From Colivivens sp963626085 (GTDB lineage: Bacteria > Bacteroidota > Bacteroidia > Bacteroidales > Bacteroidaceae), in the NCBI GenBank assembly GCA_963626085.1, contig CAVFVJ010000004.1:1-64000 (forward strand): a stretch of 64,000 nt of DNA, given 5' to 3'. Below are positions 15,185-24,507 of this stretch, piece by piece. Below the pieces are notes generated by a model. The model was not told the DNA's origin. It saw only the letters and a list, made by a program, of their open reading frames with translations, and did not search any database. Each line of letters begins with the position of its first letter. Position 1 is the first letter of the stretch. The translations under genes and the position numbers were made by a program.

Positions 15185-17990
15185 CGACATAGAAGTGTAT
15201 GGAGCAAGGGTTCATAATCTTAAGAACATAGATGTAACCATTCCGAGGAATAGTTTGACTGTAATAACTGGACTGAGCGGCAGTGGAAAGTCTAGCCTTG
15301 CTTTCGACACTATTTTTGCTGAAGGACAGCGCAGGTATATAGAGACTTTCTCCGCCTACGTGCGCAATTTCCTCGGGGGACTTCAAAGACCTGATGTGGA
15401 CAAGATAACAGGACTTAGTCCCGTCATCAGTATCGAACAGAAGACAACCAACAAGAATCCGCGCAGTACTGTCGGTACTGTCACGGAGATATACGACTAC
15501 CTCCGTCTCTTGTTCGCACGTGCCGCAGATGCATATAGTTACGTTACGGGAGAGAAGATGGTGAAGTACACGGAGGAGCAGGTGCTGTCTCTTATACTCG
15601 ACCACTATGAGGGCAAACGGATATCCATCCTCGCACCAGTGGTGCGCAGCCGAAAGGGGCACTATAGGGAGTTGTTTGACAGTCTGATGAAGAAAGGGTT
15701 CCTGAATGTGCGCATTGACGGGGAGATGACCGAAATGGTACCCGACATGAAGGTGGACAGATACAAGAACCATAATATAGAAGTGGTGATTGACCGTCTG
15801 AAGGTAAATGACAAGGATGAGGCGCGGCTTAAGAACAGTGTTGCCAATGCCATGCGGTTGGGTAACGGACTTGTACTTATACTCGACCAAGACACAGATG
15901 AGGTAAAGTACTACTCCAAACACTTGATGTGTCCAACCACTGGCATGAGTTACCACGAACCTGCACCCAACAACTTCTCGTTCAACTCGCCACAGGGAGC
16001 TTGTCCTTGTTGCAACGGATTGGGATACATCACAATGATAGACAAAGATAAGGTGATTCCCAACCGTGAGTTATCGGTTTATGATGGAGCTATTGCACCC
16101 TTGGGCAAGTATCGCAACACCATGATATTTTGGCAAATCCACGGAGTTTTGGAACTACACATGCAGGATATGCACACCCCATTGAAAGACATGCCAGAGG
16201 ATGCGGTGCACGACATCATATACGGCTGCAATGAACCAGTAAGGATTCCGGCAGAACTGACACGTCAGACTAATGACTTCTACGACCACTATGACGGTAT
16301 CGCCTCCTACATAAGCCAGTTACGCGATTATGACACGTCCGCATCTACGCAGAAGTGGATTGACTCATTCGACAGCGTCGCAACTTGCCCCGAATGTCAT
16401 GGAGCACGGTTGAATAGAGAAGCCCTCAGTTACCGTCTCGCAGACAAGAATATATTCGAGTTGTCTTGCATGGACTTGCGCGACCTCTACGACTGGATGT
16501 GTCATGTGGAAGAGGCCTTGTCTGACAGGCAACGAAAGATTGCGACAGAGATATTAAAAGAAATATGTAGCCGACTGAAGTTCCTTCTTGATGTGGGACT
16601 CGATTACCTGTCACTAAACCGTTCCACCATGACTTTATCGGGAGGCGAGAGTCAGCGTATACGTCTGGCAACTCAGATTGGATCAAAACTAGTGAACGTG
16701 CTTTATATCCTTGACGAGCCCAGTATCGGTTTGCACCAAAGGGATAACGAACGTCTGATAAACTCCCTGAAGACACTTCGCGATGAAGGCAATACAGTTG
16801 TGGTGGTGGAGCACGACAAAGACATGATGCTCAGTGCAGACTATATCATTGACATGGGACCGTATGCTGGACGGAGAGGTGGGGAGGTTATATTCCAAGG
16901 CACGCCACAAGAACTTTTAAAGACAGACACACTAACTGCCCGTTATCTGAATATGGAAGAGGCTGACTGCAAGGCAGATTCAAGCCACAATGGCAAATCG
17001 ATTCGCTGTGATGAATGGCTTGTACTTAACGGATGCAAAAGCAACAACCTGAAGAACGTGTCTGTCAGGTTTCCACTACACCAACTGATTTGTGTCACTG
17101 GTGTCAGTGGTAGCGGCAAGTCTACACTTATCAATGACACCTTGCAACCGATACTTAGCCAACACCTCTACCATTCACTCAAACAGCCACTGGAGTATGA
17201 CTCAGTCGAAGGTTTGGAGTTCTTCAATAAGGTAGTGAGTGTCGACCAGTCTCCAATCGGTAGGACTCCACGCAGCAACCCTGCGACTTATACAGGAGTG
17301 TTCGGTGACATACGCGACCTGTTTGTCAAATTGCCCGAATCGGTACTACGAGGTTACAAACCAGGACGTTTCTCGTTCAATGTATCTGGAGGCAGATGCG
17401 AGGCGTGTGGAGGAAACGGCTATAAAACCATTGCAATGAATTTCCTTCCTGACGTGCTTGTGCCTTGCGAGGTGTGCCACGGCAAGAGGTACAACAGAGA
17501 GACTTGTGAGGTAAAGTTTAAGGGGAAATCCATTGCGGATATCCTTGATATGACCATCAATCAGGCCGTAGAGTTCTTTGAGTTCCAACCAAATATACTT
17601 AATAAAATCAAGGTTATACAAGATGTGGGGTTGGGATACATAAAACTCGGTCAACCGTCTACTACACTGTCGGGCGGTGAGAGTCAACGAGTGAAGCTGG
17701 CAACTGAACTAAGCCGAAGGGATACTGGAAGAACGCTCTATATACTGGACGAACCGACAACAGGCCTGCATTATGAGGATATAAAGGCCTTGATGAGCGT
17801 ATTGAAGATACTCGTTGAGAAGGGGAATACGGTTATTGTCATCGAGCACAACATAGATGTTATAAGACAGGCAGACTATGTCATCGACATGGGTCCCGAT
17901 GGAGGCAACAAAGGCGGTGAGGTTGTTGCCCAGGGTACCATTGAAGATATAATCAAGGCTAAACGCGGCTACACATGGAAGTATTTGTGA
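15174..17990 (+). CDS. uvrA: Excinuclease ABC subunit A
   Basis: The 938-residue protein has the full UvrA plan. The first Walker A is Gly-Leu-Ser-Gly-Ser-Gly-Lys-Ser near residue 33, and the second is Gly-Val-Ser-Gly-Ser-Gly-Lys-Ser near 644. There are two ABC signatures (Leu-Ser-Gly-Gly-Glu-Ser-Gln) and zinc-binding Cys-x2-Cys pairs near residues 280 and 742. UvrA scans DNA for bulky lesions and loads UvrB in nucleotide excision repair in the cytoplasm. The length is normal. An ATG-ATG start overlaps the end of the upstream cargo gene by 11 bases. No terminator is obvious in the 100 bases after the stop. Confidence 0.97.
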   Translation: MMNNDIEVYGARVHNLKNIDVTIPRNSLTVITGLSGSGKSSLAFDTIFAEGQRRYIETFSAYVRNFLGGLQRPDVDKITGLSPVISIEQKTTNKNPRSTVGTVTEIYDYLRLLFARAADAYSYVTGEKMVKYTEEQVLSLILDHYEGKRISILAPVVRSRKGHYRELFDSLMKKGFLNVRIDGEMTEMVPDMKVDRYKNHNIEVVIDRLKVNDKDEARLKNSVANAMRLGNGLVLILDQDTDEVKYYSKHLMCPTTGMSYHEPAPNNFSFNSPQGACPCCNGLGYITMIDKDKVIPNRELSVYDGAIAPLGKYRNTMIFWQIHGVLELHMQDMHTPLKDMPEDAVHDIIYGCNEPVRIPAELTRQTNDFYDHYDGIASYISQLRDYDTSASTQKWIDSFDSVATCPECHGARLNREALSYRLADKNIFELSCMDLRDLYDWMCHVEEALSDRQRKIATEILKEICSRLKFLLDVGLDYLSLNRSTMTLSGGESQRIRLATQIGSKLVNVLYILDEPSIGLHQRDNERLINSLKTLRDEGNTVVVVEHDKDMMLSADYIIDMGPYAGRRGGEVIFQGTPQELLKTDTLTARYLNMEEADCKADSSHNGKSIRCDEWLVLNGCKSNNLKNVSVRFPLHQLICVTGVSGSGKSTLINDTLQPILSQHLYHSLKQPLEYDSVEGLEFFNKVVSVDQSPIGRTPRSNPATYTGVFGDIRDLFVKLPESVLRGYKPGRFSFNVSGGRCEACGGNGYKTIAMNFLPDVLVPCEVCHGKRYNRETCEVKFKGKSIADILDMTINQAVEFFEFQPNILNKIKVIQDVGLGYIKLGQPSTTLSGGESQRVKLATELSRRDTGRTLYILDEPTTGLHYEDIKALMSVLKILVEKGNTVIVIEHNIDVIRQADYVIDMGPDGGNKGGEVVAQGTIEDIIKAKRGYTWKYL

Positions 17991-18069
17991 TGCACGTTTG
18001 ATACGGAACGCTATCTTGCCATAATGCAGGACAAAACAAGGTTCAGGAGACTAATAATCCTCAAATGTA

Positions 18070-18100
18070 TTGTCATGTGGTAATAATTTTGTATTTTTGC
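18070..18100 (+). promoter_or_regulatory. Promoter of the DUF4836-to-hisB operon
   Basis: TTG at 18070-18072 and TATTTTTGC at 18092-18100 are 19 bases apart and match the -33 and -7 elements. Because the transcript should start near 18107, start codons at 18065 and 18104 in the next gene are unlikely. Confidence 0.65.
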
Positions 18101-18145
18101 ACAATGAATTATCAAGTTTTGAGTATGACTGACAAAACATTCTAT

Positions 18146-19588
18146 ATGACAATAGCCAGATGTGTGACAGTTTGGGTGGCAGTGCTTTTGTTCATCGCTT
18201 GCTCGGACGGTGGGGTGGACAATTATAAGAAGGTTGTTCCAAAAGAAGCCAGTTTGGTCGCTGCAATTGACTTGAAGTCGATGACTGAGGAAACAGGCAT
18301 AACACAATCTCCTGTGTTCAAGATGGCACTCGCTTCTGCTCTCGTAATGATAGATGCGGCTGATAAGGGAAACTTAAAGGCAGTGTTGAATGACCCGTCT
18401 CTTACTGGAATAGATTTTACAAAACCTGCCTATTTGTTTAGTGTGAGAGGACAAGTGATCGGTGCCACAATGAAGGTGGAGGACGAATCGCTGACAGAGA
18501 CATTCATATCCTCGCTTGTCGGTCTCGGCCTTTGCTCTAAGATAGAGGAGCACGATGGACTCAGCTGGAGCACACTGCTGGACGACATAGGTATTGTGTG
18601 GTCGGACAACACAATGTTGTTGATTCAGACCAACAGCTCAAGCCGTTCGGCATGCGAGAAACTGATGCTGACATATATGCGGTTGGATGAAAAGGATGCC
18701 TTCGTGTCTACCAACAACTACAAGATGATGGTGGAATATGGGGATGACGATGATATCATGATGTACGCCAATTCTTCCGTTGTACCAGACTTGATGAACC
18801 CAATAATGAAGGTGCTGGATATGCCAGTTGCAGGTTCTGCAAATATGGAGCTGGTGGCTTCCGTCGACATTGAAGACAGCGGCTTTGAGATAGAAACCAA
18901 ACTGTTCAGCAATGACGCAAAGGTGCAGGCAAGATTGGATGAGTTCTTTCATGCTATGAAACCAATCCGTGGTACATATACAGAACTGATACCAGGTAAC
19001 AGTACAATGTGGATGTGTATGGGGGTTGACGGTGACAAGCTTCTGCCTGTATTAAAACGCATTCCTGCGGTGAAAGAATCACTTATTGGGGCAAATATGA
19101 GTGTAGATGCAGACAAGATGATAAGAACTGTTGATGGCGATGTACTGATGGTGGCAAATGACAAGGAGACAGCCGAGAACAAGCAGAACTGTGCTGATGT
19201 TTCGGTATATGCACAACTGAAAGATACTCGGTTCATGGCAGACATAGACTACTGGATGAAATCCGCTAAGAGCTATGGAATCATTATGACCCACATGGGA
19301 GAGAATGAGTATATAATCCGTGACAGCGACACTGGGGATTTATATTGGGCGGTAAAAGACGACCAATTGTATTTCGGAACATCCAAGTATGCACCGCTCA
19401 AGCGGCAGGACCGCAATGGAGTGCAAGACGATGATTTTCACGATAAGCTTCTATATGGGCACATGAGTCTGTTCGACATGTCACCGCAGTTGAGGTCTGC
19501 CGCGTTCAGCGTGGACAAAGACGGAAAAATAAAGATCGACGTACATACAACCAGTATTATCAAGATACTTGGTGAATTCTTACATTGA
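18146..19588 (+). CDS. DUF4836 family lipoprotein
   Basis: Starts at 18125 or 18146 are possible. The one at 18146 gives a compact lipoprotein signal with lipobox Leu-Phe-Ile-Ala-Cys. ATGs at 18065 and 18104 lie in or before the promoter. The mature protein of about 460 residues begins with a Pro-Lys-Glu-Ala-Ser-Leu-Val-Ala-Ala-Ile-Asp-Leu-Lys-Ser stretch typical of DUF4836. These proteins recall substrate-binding or chaperone-like lipoproteins, but their function is unknown. The gene opens an operon with an ABC ATPase and permease that begin within a few bases of its stop. The lipoprotein may therefore work with that transporter at the inner or outer membrane, which is inference. Confidence 0.75.
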   Translation: MTIARCVTVWVAVLLFIACSDGGVDNYKKVVPKEASLVAAIDLKSMTEETGITQSPVFKMALASALVMIDAADKGNLKAVLNDPSLTGIDFTKPAYLFSVRGQVIGATMKVEDESLTETFISSLVGLGLCSKIEEHDGLSWSTLLDDIGIVWSDNTMLLIQTNSSSRSACEKLMLTYMRLDEKDAFVSTNNYKMMVEYGDDDDIMMYANSSVVPDLMNPIMKVLDMPVAGSANMELVASVDIEDSGFEIETKLFSNDAKVQARLDEFFHAMKPIRGTYTELIPGNSTMWMCMGVDGDKLLPVLKRIPAVKESLIGANMSVDADKMIRTVDGDVLMVANDKETAENKQNCADVSVYAQLKDTRFMADIDYWMKSAKSYGIIMTHMGENEYIIRDSDTGDLYWAVKDDQLYFGTSKYAPLKRQDRNGVQDDDFHDKLLYGHMSLFDMSPQLRSAAFSVDKDGKIKIDVHTTSIIKILGEFLH

Positions 19589-19590
19589 GG

Positions 19591-20235
19591 ATGGAGAAGA
19601 TAATTCTGAGACACACCCTACCAAATGTTTTTGCACAACGTTCTGAGGTAGAGAGTGATGTATGGAACAAGGACATTGAATTCCGAAAGGGCAAACTATA
19701 TCTGATAGAAGCCAATTCAGGAACAGGAAAATCGTCATTGTGCAGTTATATATTCGGCTATAGGAAGGACTATCAAGGAACCATATTGTTTGACAGTACA
19801 GACATAGCCCGACTGACCATCAGCCAGTGGACGACAATCCGGCAGAAGTCGCTGTCGCTGCTATGGCAAGAGCTACGTCTGTTTCCCGAACTGACAGCAA
19901 TGGAGAATGTGGAGATAAAGAATAGCCTTACTGGTTTCCAGACGAAGGATCGGATATGCGAATGGTTCGACAAACTGGGTATAACCAACCGTATGAGTTG
20001 CAAGATTGGACGCATGTCATTCGGTCAACAGCAGAGGGTCGCACTCATACGGTCGCTATGCCAGCCGTTCGATTTCATCTTCGTGGACGAACCGATAAGT
20101 CACCTCGACGACACCAACAGCCAAATTGTCGGTGACATACTGACGGAAGAGGCACGCAGACAAGGGGCAGGAGTGATAGTTACCAGCATAGGCAAACACA
20201 TAGAACTGAACTACGACACAATCTTGAAACTATGA
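19591..20235 (+). CDS. ABC transporter ATP-binding protein, LolD/MacB-like
   Basis: The 214-residue protein has Walker A Ser-Gly-Thr-Gly-Lys-Ser-Ser near residue 48, a signature region Met-Ser-Phe-Gly-Gln-Gln-Gln (the usual Leu-Ser-Gly-Gly is altered) and Walker B Phe-Ile-Phe-Val-Asp-Glu-Pro. The ATG at 19591 comes two bases after the preceding stop. A TTG at 19585 overlapping that stop is an alternative start. The ATPase powers the permease encoded next, with which it shares a four-base ATGA overlap at 20232. The small size and FtsX-like partner suggest the lipoprotein-releasing or MacB type, not sugar import. Confidence 0.88.
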   Translation: MEKIILRHTLPNVFAQRSEVESDVWNKDIEFRKGKLYLIEANSGTGKSSLCSYIFGYRKDYQGTILFDSTDIARLTISQWTTIRQKSLSLLWQELRLFPELTAMENVEIKNSLTGFQTKDRICEWFDKLGITNRMSCKIGRMSFGQQQRVALIRSLCQPFDFIFVDEPISHLDDTNSQIVGDILTEEARRQGAGVIVTSIGKHIELNYDTILKL

Positions 20236-21431
20236 ACTTAGTCTGGAAATTATTAAGACAACATATCAGTGTACCACAGTTTGTCGGTTTCTTCTTCGCC
20301 AACCTTGTGGGAATGACAATCATCATACTCGGCATACAATTCTATACCGACACACGAGCCATATTCAATGAGGAAGACAGTTTTATGAAACCTGGATACC
20401 TCATCATTAACAAAAAAATAACTTCACTCAACACCATCACAGGCAAATCGAGTGCATTCTCTGTACCTGACATTCAGGACTTACAACATCAGGAATTCGT
20501 GAAGAAGACTGGAGCATTCACGTCCTCGTCATTTGATGTACGTGCAACATTCAGCTTAGATGAAGCCACCAACATCTCAACAGACATGTTTTTCGAGTCC
20601 GTGGAAGACGAGTTCGTGGACGTAAAAACAGATGATTGGACATATAAGATAGGGGATAAGGAACTGCCAATCATATTGCCACGCAGTTATCTCGACCTGT
20701 ATAACTTCGGATATGCACAAAGCCGCAACATGCCTAAATTGTCTGAAGGGATACTCGGTGTCATTAGGCTTAATATAGACATAAGGGGCAATGGGAAACA
20801 AGATACTTATGTTGGTAGGATTGCAGGGTTCAGCAGCAGACTGAACACCATACTTGTTCCACAGGCGTTCATGGATTGGGCAAACAAACAGTATGCCGGA
20901 AACAAGCCAAAGGCTGTGACACGTTTGATTGTTGAAGTGGATAATCCTACAGACGAACGCATCACCAGTTATTTACAAGACCACAACTATGAAACGGATG
21001 AAGATAAATTAGATGCCAGTCGACAGTCATTCATACTGAAGGTTATCGTCGCCATCGTCATGTCTGTGGGCTTGGTGATTTGTGTATTGTCAATCTACAT
21101 ACTGATGCTCAGTGTGTATCTTTTGGTTGAGAAGAACAATACAAAACTGGAAAATCTCCTGCTGATAGGCTATAGTCCCCACAAAGTTTCAATACCATAC
21201 CAAATATTGACTATCGGACTTAATGTGGGTGTCTTGTTGATGGCGTTCGCCTTGTTGTTCGTAGTAAGGTCTCAGTATCTTGAGTTGTTTGAGTCGTTCT
21301 TCCCCAATTTTGAAACGCCCACAATGGTCTACTCGTTGGTTTTAGGCGTAATTCTACTCATCATAGTCTCTATCATAAACACAATAGCTATTAATTCAAA
21401 AGTGATGTCAATATGGAAGAGGAAAGATTAA
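20232..21431 (+). CDS. ABC transporter permease, FtsX/LolE-like
   Basis: The 399-residue protein has one N-terminal transmembrane helix (residues about 15-37), a large soluble loop of about 230 residues and three C-terminal helices (about 272-300, 325-350, 365-390). This is the FtsX/LolCE/MacB arrangement, in which a periplasmic domain handles lipoproteins or regulates cell-wall enzymes. It starts with an ATGA overlap on its ATPase. Its last 19 bases overlap the next gene, a putative amino-sugar kinase. The position beside cell-wall recycling genes makes a cell-envelope role likely. The substrate is not known. Confidence 0.85.
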   Translation: MNLVWKLLRQHISVPQFVGFFFANLVGMTIIILGIQFYTDTRAIFNEEDSFMKPGYLIINKKITSLNTITGKSSAFSVPDIQDLQHQEFVKKTGAFTSSSFDVRATFSLDEATNISTDMFFESVEDEFVDVKTDDWTYKIGDKELPIILPRSYLDLYNFGYAQSRNMPKLSEGILGVIRLNIDIRGNGKQDTYVGRIAGFSSRLNTILVPQAFMDWANKQYAGNKPKAVTRLIVEVDNPTDERITSYLQDHNYETDEDKLDASRQSFILKVIVAIVMSVGLVICVLSIYILMLSVYLLVEKNNTKLENLLLIGYSPHKVSIPYQILTIGLNVGVLLMAFALLFVVRSQYLELFESFFPNFETPTMVYSLVLGVILLIIVSIINTIAINSKVMSIWKRKD

Positions 21432-22861
21432 TACAACTGTATGAGGAAACAACAGGAAAGTCCCCTGCAAAGATAGAACATCTATTCGGAGGTGGAGGCA
21501 GTAGCAGGAAATACTTTATCATGACAGACGATGATGGCAACACCCTCTATGGCGTGACAAGTAAGTCTCCTGGTGAGAACCGGGCGTTCTATAATCTGTC
21601 ACGTCTGTTTGCCAGTAAAGGGTTGCCTGTTCCTGCAGTATATGGAATAAGCGATGACGGCAGTTGCTACCTTCAGGAAGATCTGGGGACAGAGACATTG
21701 CAGAACTTTATAAGGAAGAACCGCGACGAGTCTGGGCAATATAATGAGACAGCCAAGGCTATGCTGAGGAAAGTGATGTCGCAGTTGCCCGACTTTCAGT
21801 TCAAGGGGTCAGGAGGTTTCATTTTCCAGCAGTGCTATCCCGTATCCTCCATGGACGAGATGAGTATCATGTTCGACTTGAATTATTTCAAATACTGTTT
21901 CGTGAAATTGACTGGCATCGAATTCAACGAGGTAGAGTTGGAGAAAGACTTCCAAAAACTTACGGTAGATATCATGTCGGACTGTGGCAACAACTTCCTC
22001 TATCGTGACTTCCAGTCAAGGAATGTGATGATCAAGGATAATGAACCGCGTTACATAGATTATCAGGGAGGACGGCGCGGACCTATATATTATGATGTGG
22101 CATCGTTCATATGGCAGGCATCTGCCAATTATCCTGATGACTTGAAGCAGGAACTGATAGACACCTATCTGGAGGCTGTCGCGAAGTACCATGTCATACC
22201 ACGCGAGGAATTCGTGCGCCATTTGCGTCGTTTTGTCCTTTTCCGTACGATGCAGGTGCTGGGTGCATACGGGTTCCGTGGTCTATGGGAAAAGAAACAG
22301 CATTTCGTGCAGAGCATTCCGCCGGCACTAAGAAACCTTGACTGGCTGGTAAAGAAAGGGGTTGTCAATGAGTATGCTTACCTAAAGGTGGTGTGCCAGA
22401 TGCTGGTAGACCATCACAAATCACTTTTCTTCGACCCTTCAACAAAACAAAAACCAACACTGGTGGTCAAGGTGTACAGCTTCGCTTACAAAAATGGCGT
22501 GCCACAGGATGAGAGTGGCAACGGTGGTGGATACGTGTTCGACTGCCGAGGCACAAACAATCCGGGCAGATACATTGAATACAAGTATATGACAGGACTC
22601 GACAAACCTGTTATCGACTTTCTTGAAAAGGACGGAGAGATTCTCAGTTTTCTCGAACACATCTATCCCCTTGTCGACTTCCATGCACAACGATTCATCG
22701 AACGTGAGTTCACGAGTTTGATGGTTTCCTTTGGCTGTACTGGTGGACAACACCGTAGTGTGTACTGTGCACAACATATGGCACAACATCTACACGAACG
22801 ATTCGGATGTAAGGTGATACTTTGTCATAGAGAACAGAACATAACACAAGTATTTGAATGA
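21413..22861 (+). CDS. AmgK-like amino-sugar kinase fused to a RapZ C-terminal domain
   Basis: Residues about 15-330 are an aminoglycoside-phosphotransferase-fold kinase. Arg-Asp-Phe-Gln-Ser-Arg-Asn supplies the catalytic Asp199 and Asn204, and Ile-Asp-Tyr-Gln-Gly-Gly supplies Asp216. The following Gly-Pro-Ile-Tyr-Tyr-Asp-Val is close to AmgK, the anomeric kinase for MurNAc and GlcNAc in cell-wall recycling. Residues about 350-475 match the C-terminal domain of RapZ, with Thr-Gly-Leu-Asp-Lys-Pro-Val and Gly-Cys-Thr-Gly-Gly-Gln-His-Arg-Ser (441-449). RapZ in Escherichia coli senses glucosamine-6-phosphate and binds small RNAs through this part. The RapZ P-loop domain is absent; the kinase stands in its place. 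A MurU-like gene follows with an ATGA overlap, supporting the pathway assignment. Confidence 0.85.
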   Translation: MEEERLIQLYEETTGKSPAKIEHLFGGGGSSRKYFIMTDDDGNTLYGVTSKSPGENRAFYNLSRLFASKGLPVPAVYGISDDGSCYLQEDLGTETLQNFIRKNRDESGQYNETAKAMLRKVMSQLPDFQFKGSGGFIFQQCYPVSSMDEMSIMFDLNYFKYCFVKLTGIEFNEVELEKDFQKLTVDIMSDCGNNFLYRDFQSRNVMIKDNEPRYIDYQGGRRGPIYYDVASFIWQASANYPDDLKQELIDTYLEAVAKYHVIPREEFVRHLRRFVLFRTMQVLGAYGFRGLWEKKQHFVQSIPPALRNLDWLVKKGVVNEYAYLKVVCQMLVDHHKSLFFDPSTKQKPTLVVKVYSFAYKNGVPQDESGNGGGYVFDCRGTNNPGRYIEYKYMTGLDKPVIDFLEKDGEILSFLEHIYPLVDFHAQRFIEREFTSLMVSFGCTGGQHRSVYCAQHMAQHLHERFGCKVILCHREQNITQVFE

Positions 22862-23631
22862 CAAAGACACTACAGAAAAAGTCTATGAATGTATTCATAC
22901 TTGCGGCTGGATTGGGAACGCGCTTGAAACCAATTACCGACACAAAGCCTAAAGCTCTCGTGCCGGTAGACGGACGTCCTCTGCTGCAGATTCTCATACA
23001 GAAATTGAAAAAAGAATGTGACGAACTGTCTGTGGTTGTCAATGTTCATCATTTCGGACAACAGATTATAGATTTTATATACGACAATAATGGATTTGGA
23101 ATACAGATACAGGTAAGCGACGAGAGGCACGGACTATTGGATACGGGAGGTGGTATCAAGAAGGCTGCCGCAATGTACCATGACGATTCTCCGTTACTAA
23201 TACATAATGTTGACATATTGAGTGACCTCAATCTCTCAGCCTTCTACTCACGACATATCGCTGACACACGGAGGGAGGCGACACTTGTTGTCAGTGAAAG
23301 GGAGACCAGCCGTTATCTTCTGTTTGACAACCAAAACCGACTGGTCGGTTGGACTAACGTGACAACTGGAGAGGTCAAGACTCCATTCAAGAATCTTGAC
23401 ACGACAACATGTAATAAATATGCGTTCTCCGGCATACATGTCATGTCGAAACCATTACTTGATGCCATGCGCACTTGGCAAGACAAATTCTCTATCATAG
23501 ACTTCTATCTGGATATGTGCGACAAGGCAGTCATAAAGGGTGAAGTGCACAATGACATGAGGTTTCTGGATGTAGGTAAACTCAATTCACTCACATCAGC
23601 GGAGAGGATGGTTCATGAACTTGATTTATAA
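22858..23631 (+). CDS. murU: MurU-like sugar nucleotidyltransferase
   Basis: The 257-residue protein has the nucleotidyltransferase signature Leu-Ala-Ala-Gly-Leu-Gly-Thr-Arg-Leu near residues 15-23, followed by Thr-Lys-Pro-Lys-Ala-Leu-Val-Pro-Val. A His-Asn-Val-Asp-Ile metal site lies near residue 119. MurU makes UDP-MurNAc from MurNAc-1-phosphate, the step after AmgK. The four-base overlap with the AmgK-like gene favours this over a general NDP-sugar pyrophosphorylase. An ATG at 22885 would also fit the family start, but the coupled ATG at 22858 is preferred. hisG follows after 17 bases with no terminator. Confidence 0.82.
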   Translation: MTKTLQKKSMNVFILAAGLGTRLKPITDTKPKALVPVDGRPLLQILIQKLKKECDELSVVVNVHHFGQQIIDFIYDNNGFGIQIQVSDERHGLLDTGGGIKKAAAMYHDDSPLLIHNVDILSDLNLSAFYSRHIADTRREATLVVSERETSRYLLFDNQNRLVGWTNVTTGEVKTPFKNLDTTTCNKYAFSGIHVMSKPLLDAMRTWQDKFSIIDFYLDMCDKAVIKGEVHNDMRFLDVGKLNSLTSAERMVHELDL

Positions 23632-23648
23632 ATAAAACACATAACAAT

Positions 23649-24500
23649 ATGATTAGAATAGCTATACAGTCTAAAGGACGTCTGTTTGAGGAAACGATGA
23701 ATATTCTCCAGGAGTCGGGAATAAAGATACCATCAAGCAAACGCACACTACTAGTAGAATCACCCAATTTTCCATTGGAGGTGCTTTATCTCAGGGATGA
23801 CGATATACCAGAGACCGTTGCCGACGGAGTGGCAGATATCGGTATTGTGGGGGAGAATGAATTTATGGAGAGGAATGCTGATGCGGAAATAATATCTAGA
23901 CTTGGTTTCAGTAAATGTCGTTTATCACTCGCCATACCAAAATCTGTGGAGTATTCTGGTTTACAGTGGTTTGAAGGCAAAAAGATTGCCACCAGTTACC
24001 CCGGTATACTTCGTAAGTTCATGCAGTCAAAAGGTATAAATTTGGACATACATGTAATACAAGGTTCTGTGGAGATTGCTCCCGGAATTGGGTTGAGTGA
24101 CGGTATCTTTGACATCGTCAGCAGCGGTTCCACTTTGGTCAGCAACAATCTAAAAGAAGTAGAAGTGGTCATGCACAGCGAGGCATTACTGATAGGTAAC
24201 AAAAATATAGACAACGACAAGAAGGAAGTCCTGAAGGAACTCCTTTTCAGGTTTGACGCTGTCAGAACAGCAGAAGACAAGAAGTATGTTCTTATGAATG
24301 CGCCTACAGATAAAGTTAAGGACATCATACAAGTGTTACCTGGCATCAAGAGTCCGACAGTGATGCCACTAGCGACAGAAGGGTGGAGTAGTATTCACAC
24401 AGTGCTTGACGAAAAACGCTTTTGGGAAATTATCGGTCAACTGAAACGTTTGGGTGCTGAGGGTATTTTGGTTTTACCAATTGAAAAAATGATATTGTAA
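23649..24500 (+). CDS. hisG: ATP phosphoribosyltransferase, long form
   Basis: The 283-residue enzyme catalyses the first step of histidine synthesis, joining ATP and PRPP. Motifs include the N-terminal Arg-Ile-Ala-Ile-Gln-Ser-Lys-Gly-Arg-Leu and Gly-Ala/Val-Asp-Ile-Gly-Ile-Val-Gly near residue 70. The PRPP site region Glu-Ile-Ala-Pro-Gly-Ile-Gly-Leu is near residue 143. The length and the C-terminal about 75 residues show the long form, with its own histidine-sensing domain and no HisZ partner. It heads hisG-hisD-hisC-hisB, which are separated by only a few bases. No histidine-rich leader peptide or attenuator is visible in the 17 bases upstream. Confidence 0.96.
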   Translation: MIRIAIQSKGRLFEETMNILQESGIKIPSSKRTLLVESPNFPLEVLYLRDDDIPETVADGVADIGIVGENEFMERNADAEIISRLGFSKCRLSLAIPKSVEYSGLQWFEGKKIATSYPGILRKFMQSKGINLDIHVIQGSVEIAPGIGLSDGIFDIVSSGSTLVSNNLKEVEVVMHSEALLIGNKNIDNDKKEVLKELLFRFDAVRTAEDKKYVLMNAPTDKVKDIIQVLPGIKSPTVMPLATEGWSSIHTVLDEKRFWEIIGQLKRLGAEGILVLPIEKMIL

Positions 24501-24507
24501 GACTGGT

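Noticed and set aside
15165..15956. 263-residue minus-strand ORF
   Set aside because: It is fully antisense to the 5' part of uvrA and its His/Val-rich sequence resembles no family.
18065..18145. Upstream starts for the DUF4836 gene at 18065 and 18104
   Set aside because: The promoter at 18070-18100 covers or follows them too closely; the lipoprotein signal starts at 18146 (18125 is still possible).
23632..23648. Histidine attenuator leader before hisG
   Set aside because: Only 17 bases separate murU and hisG, with no His codon run or hairpin.
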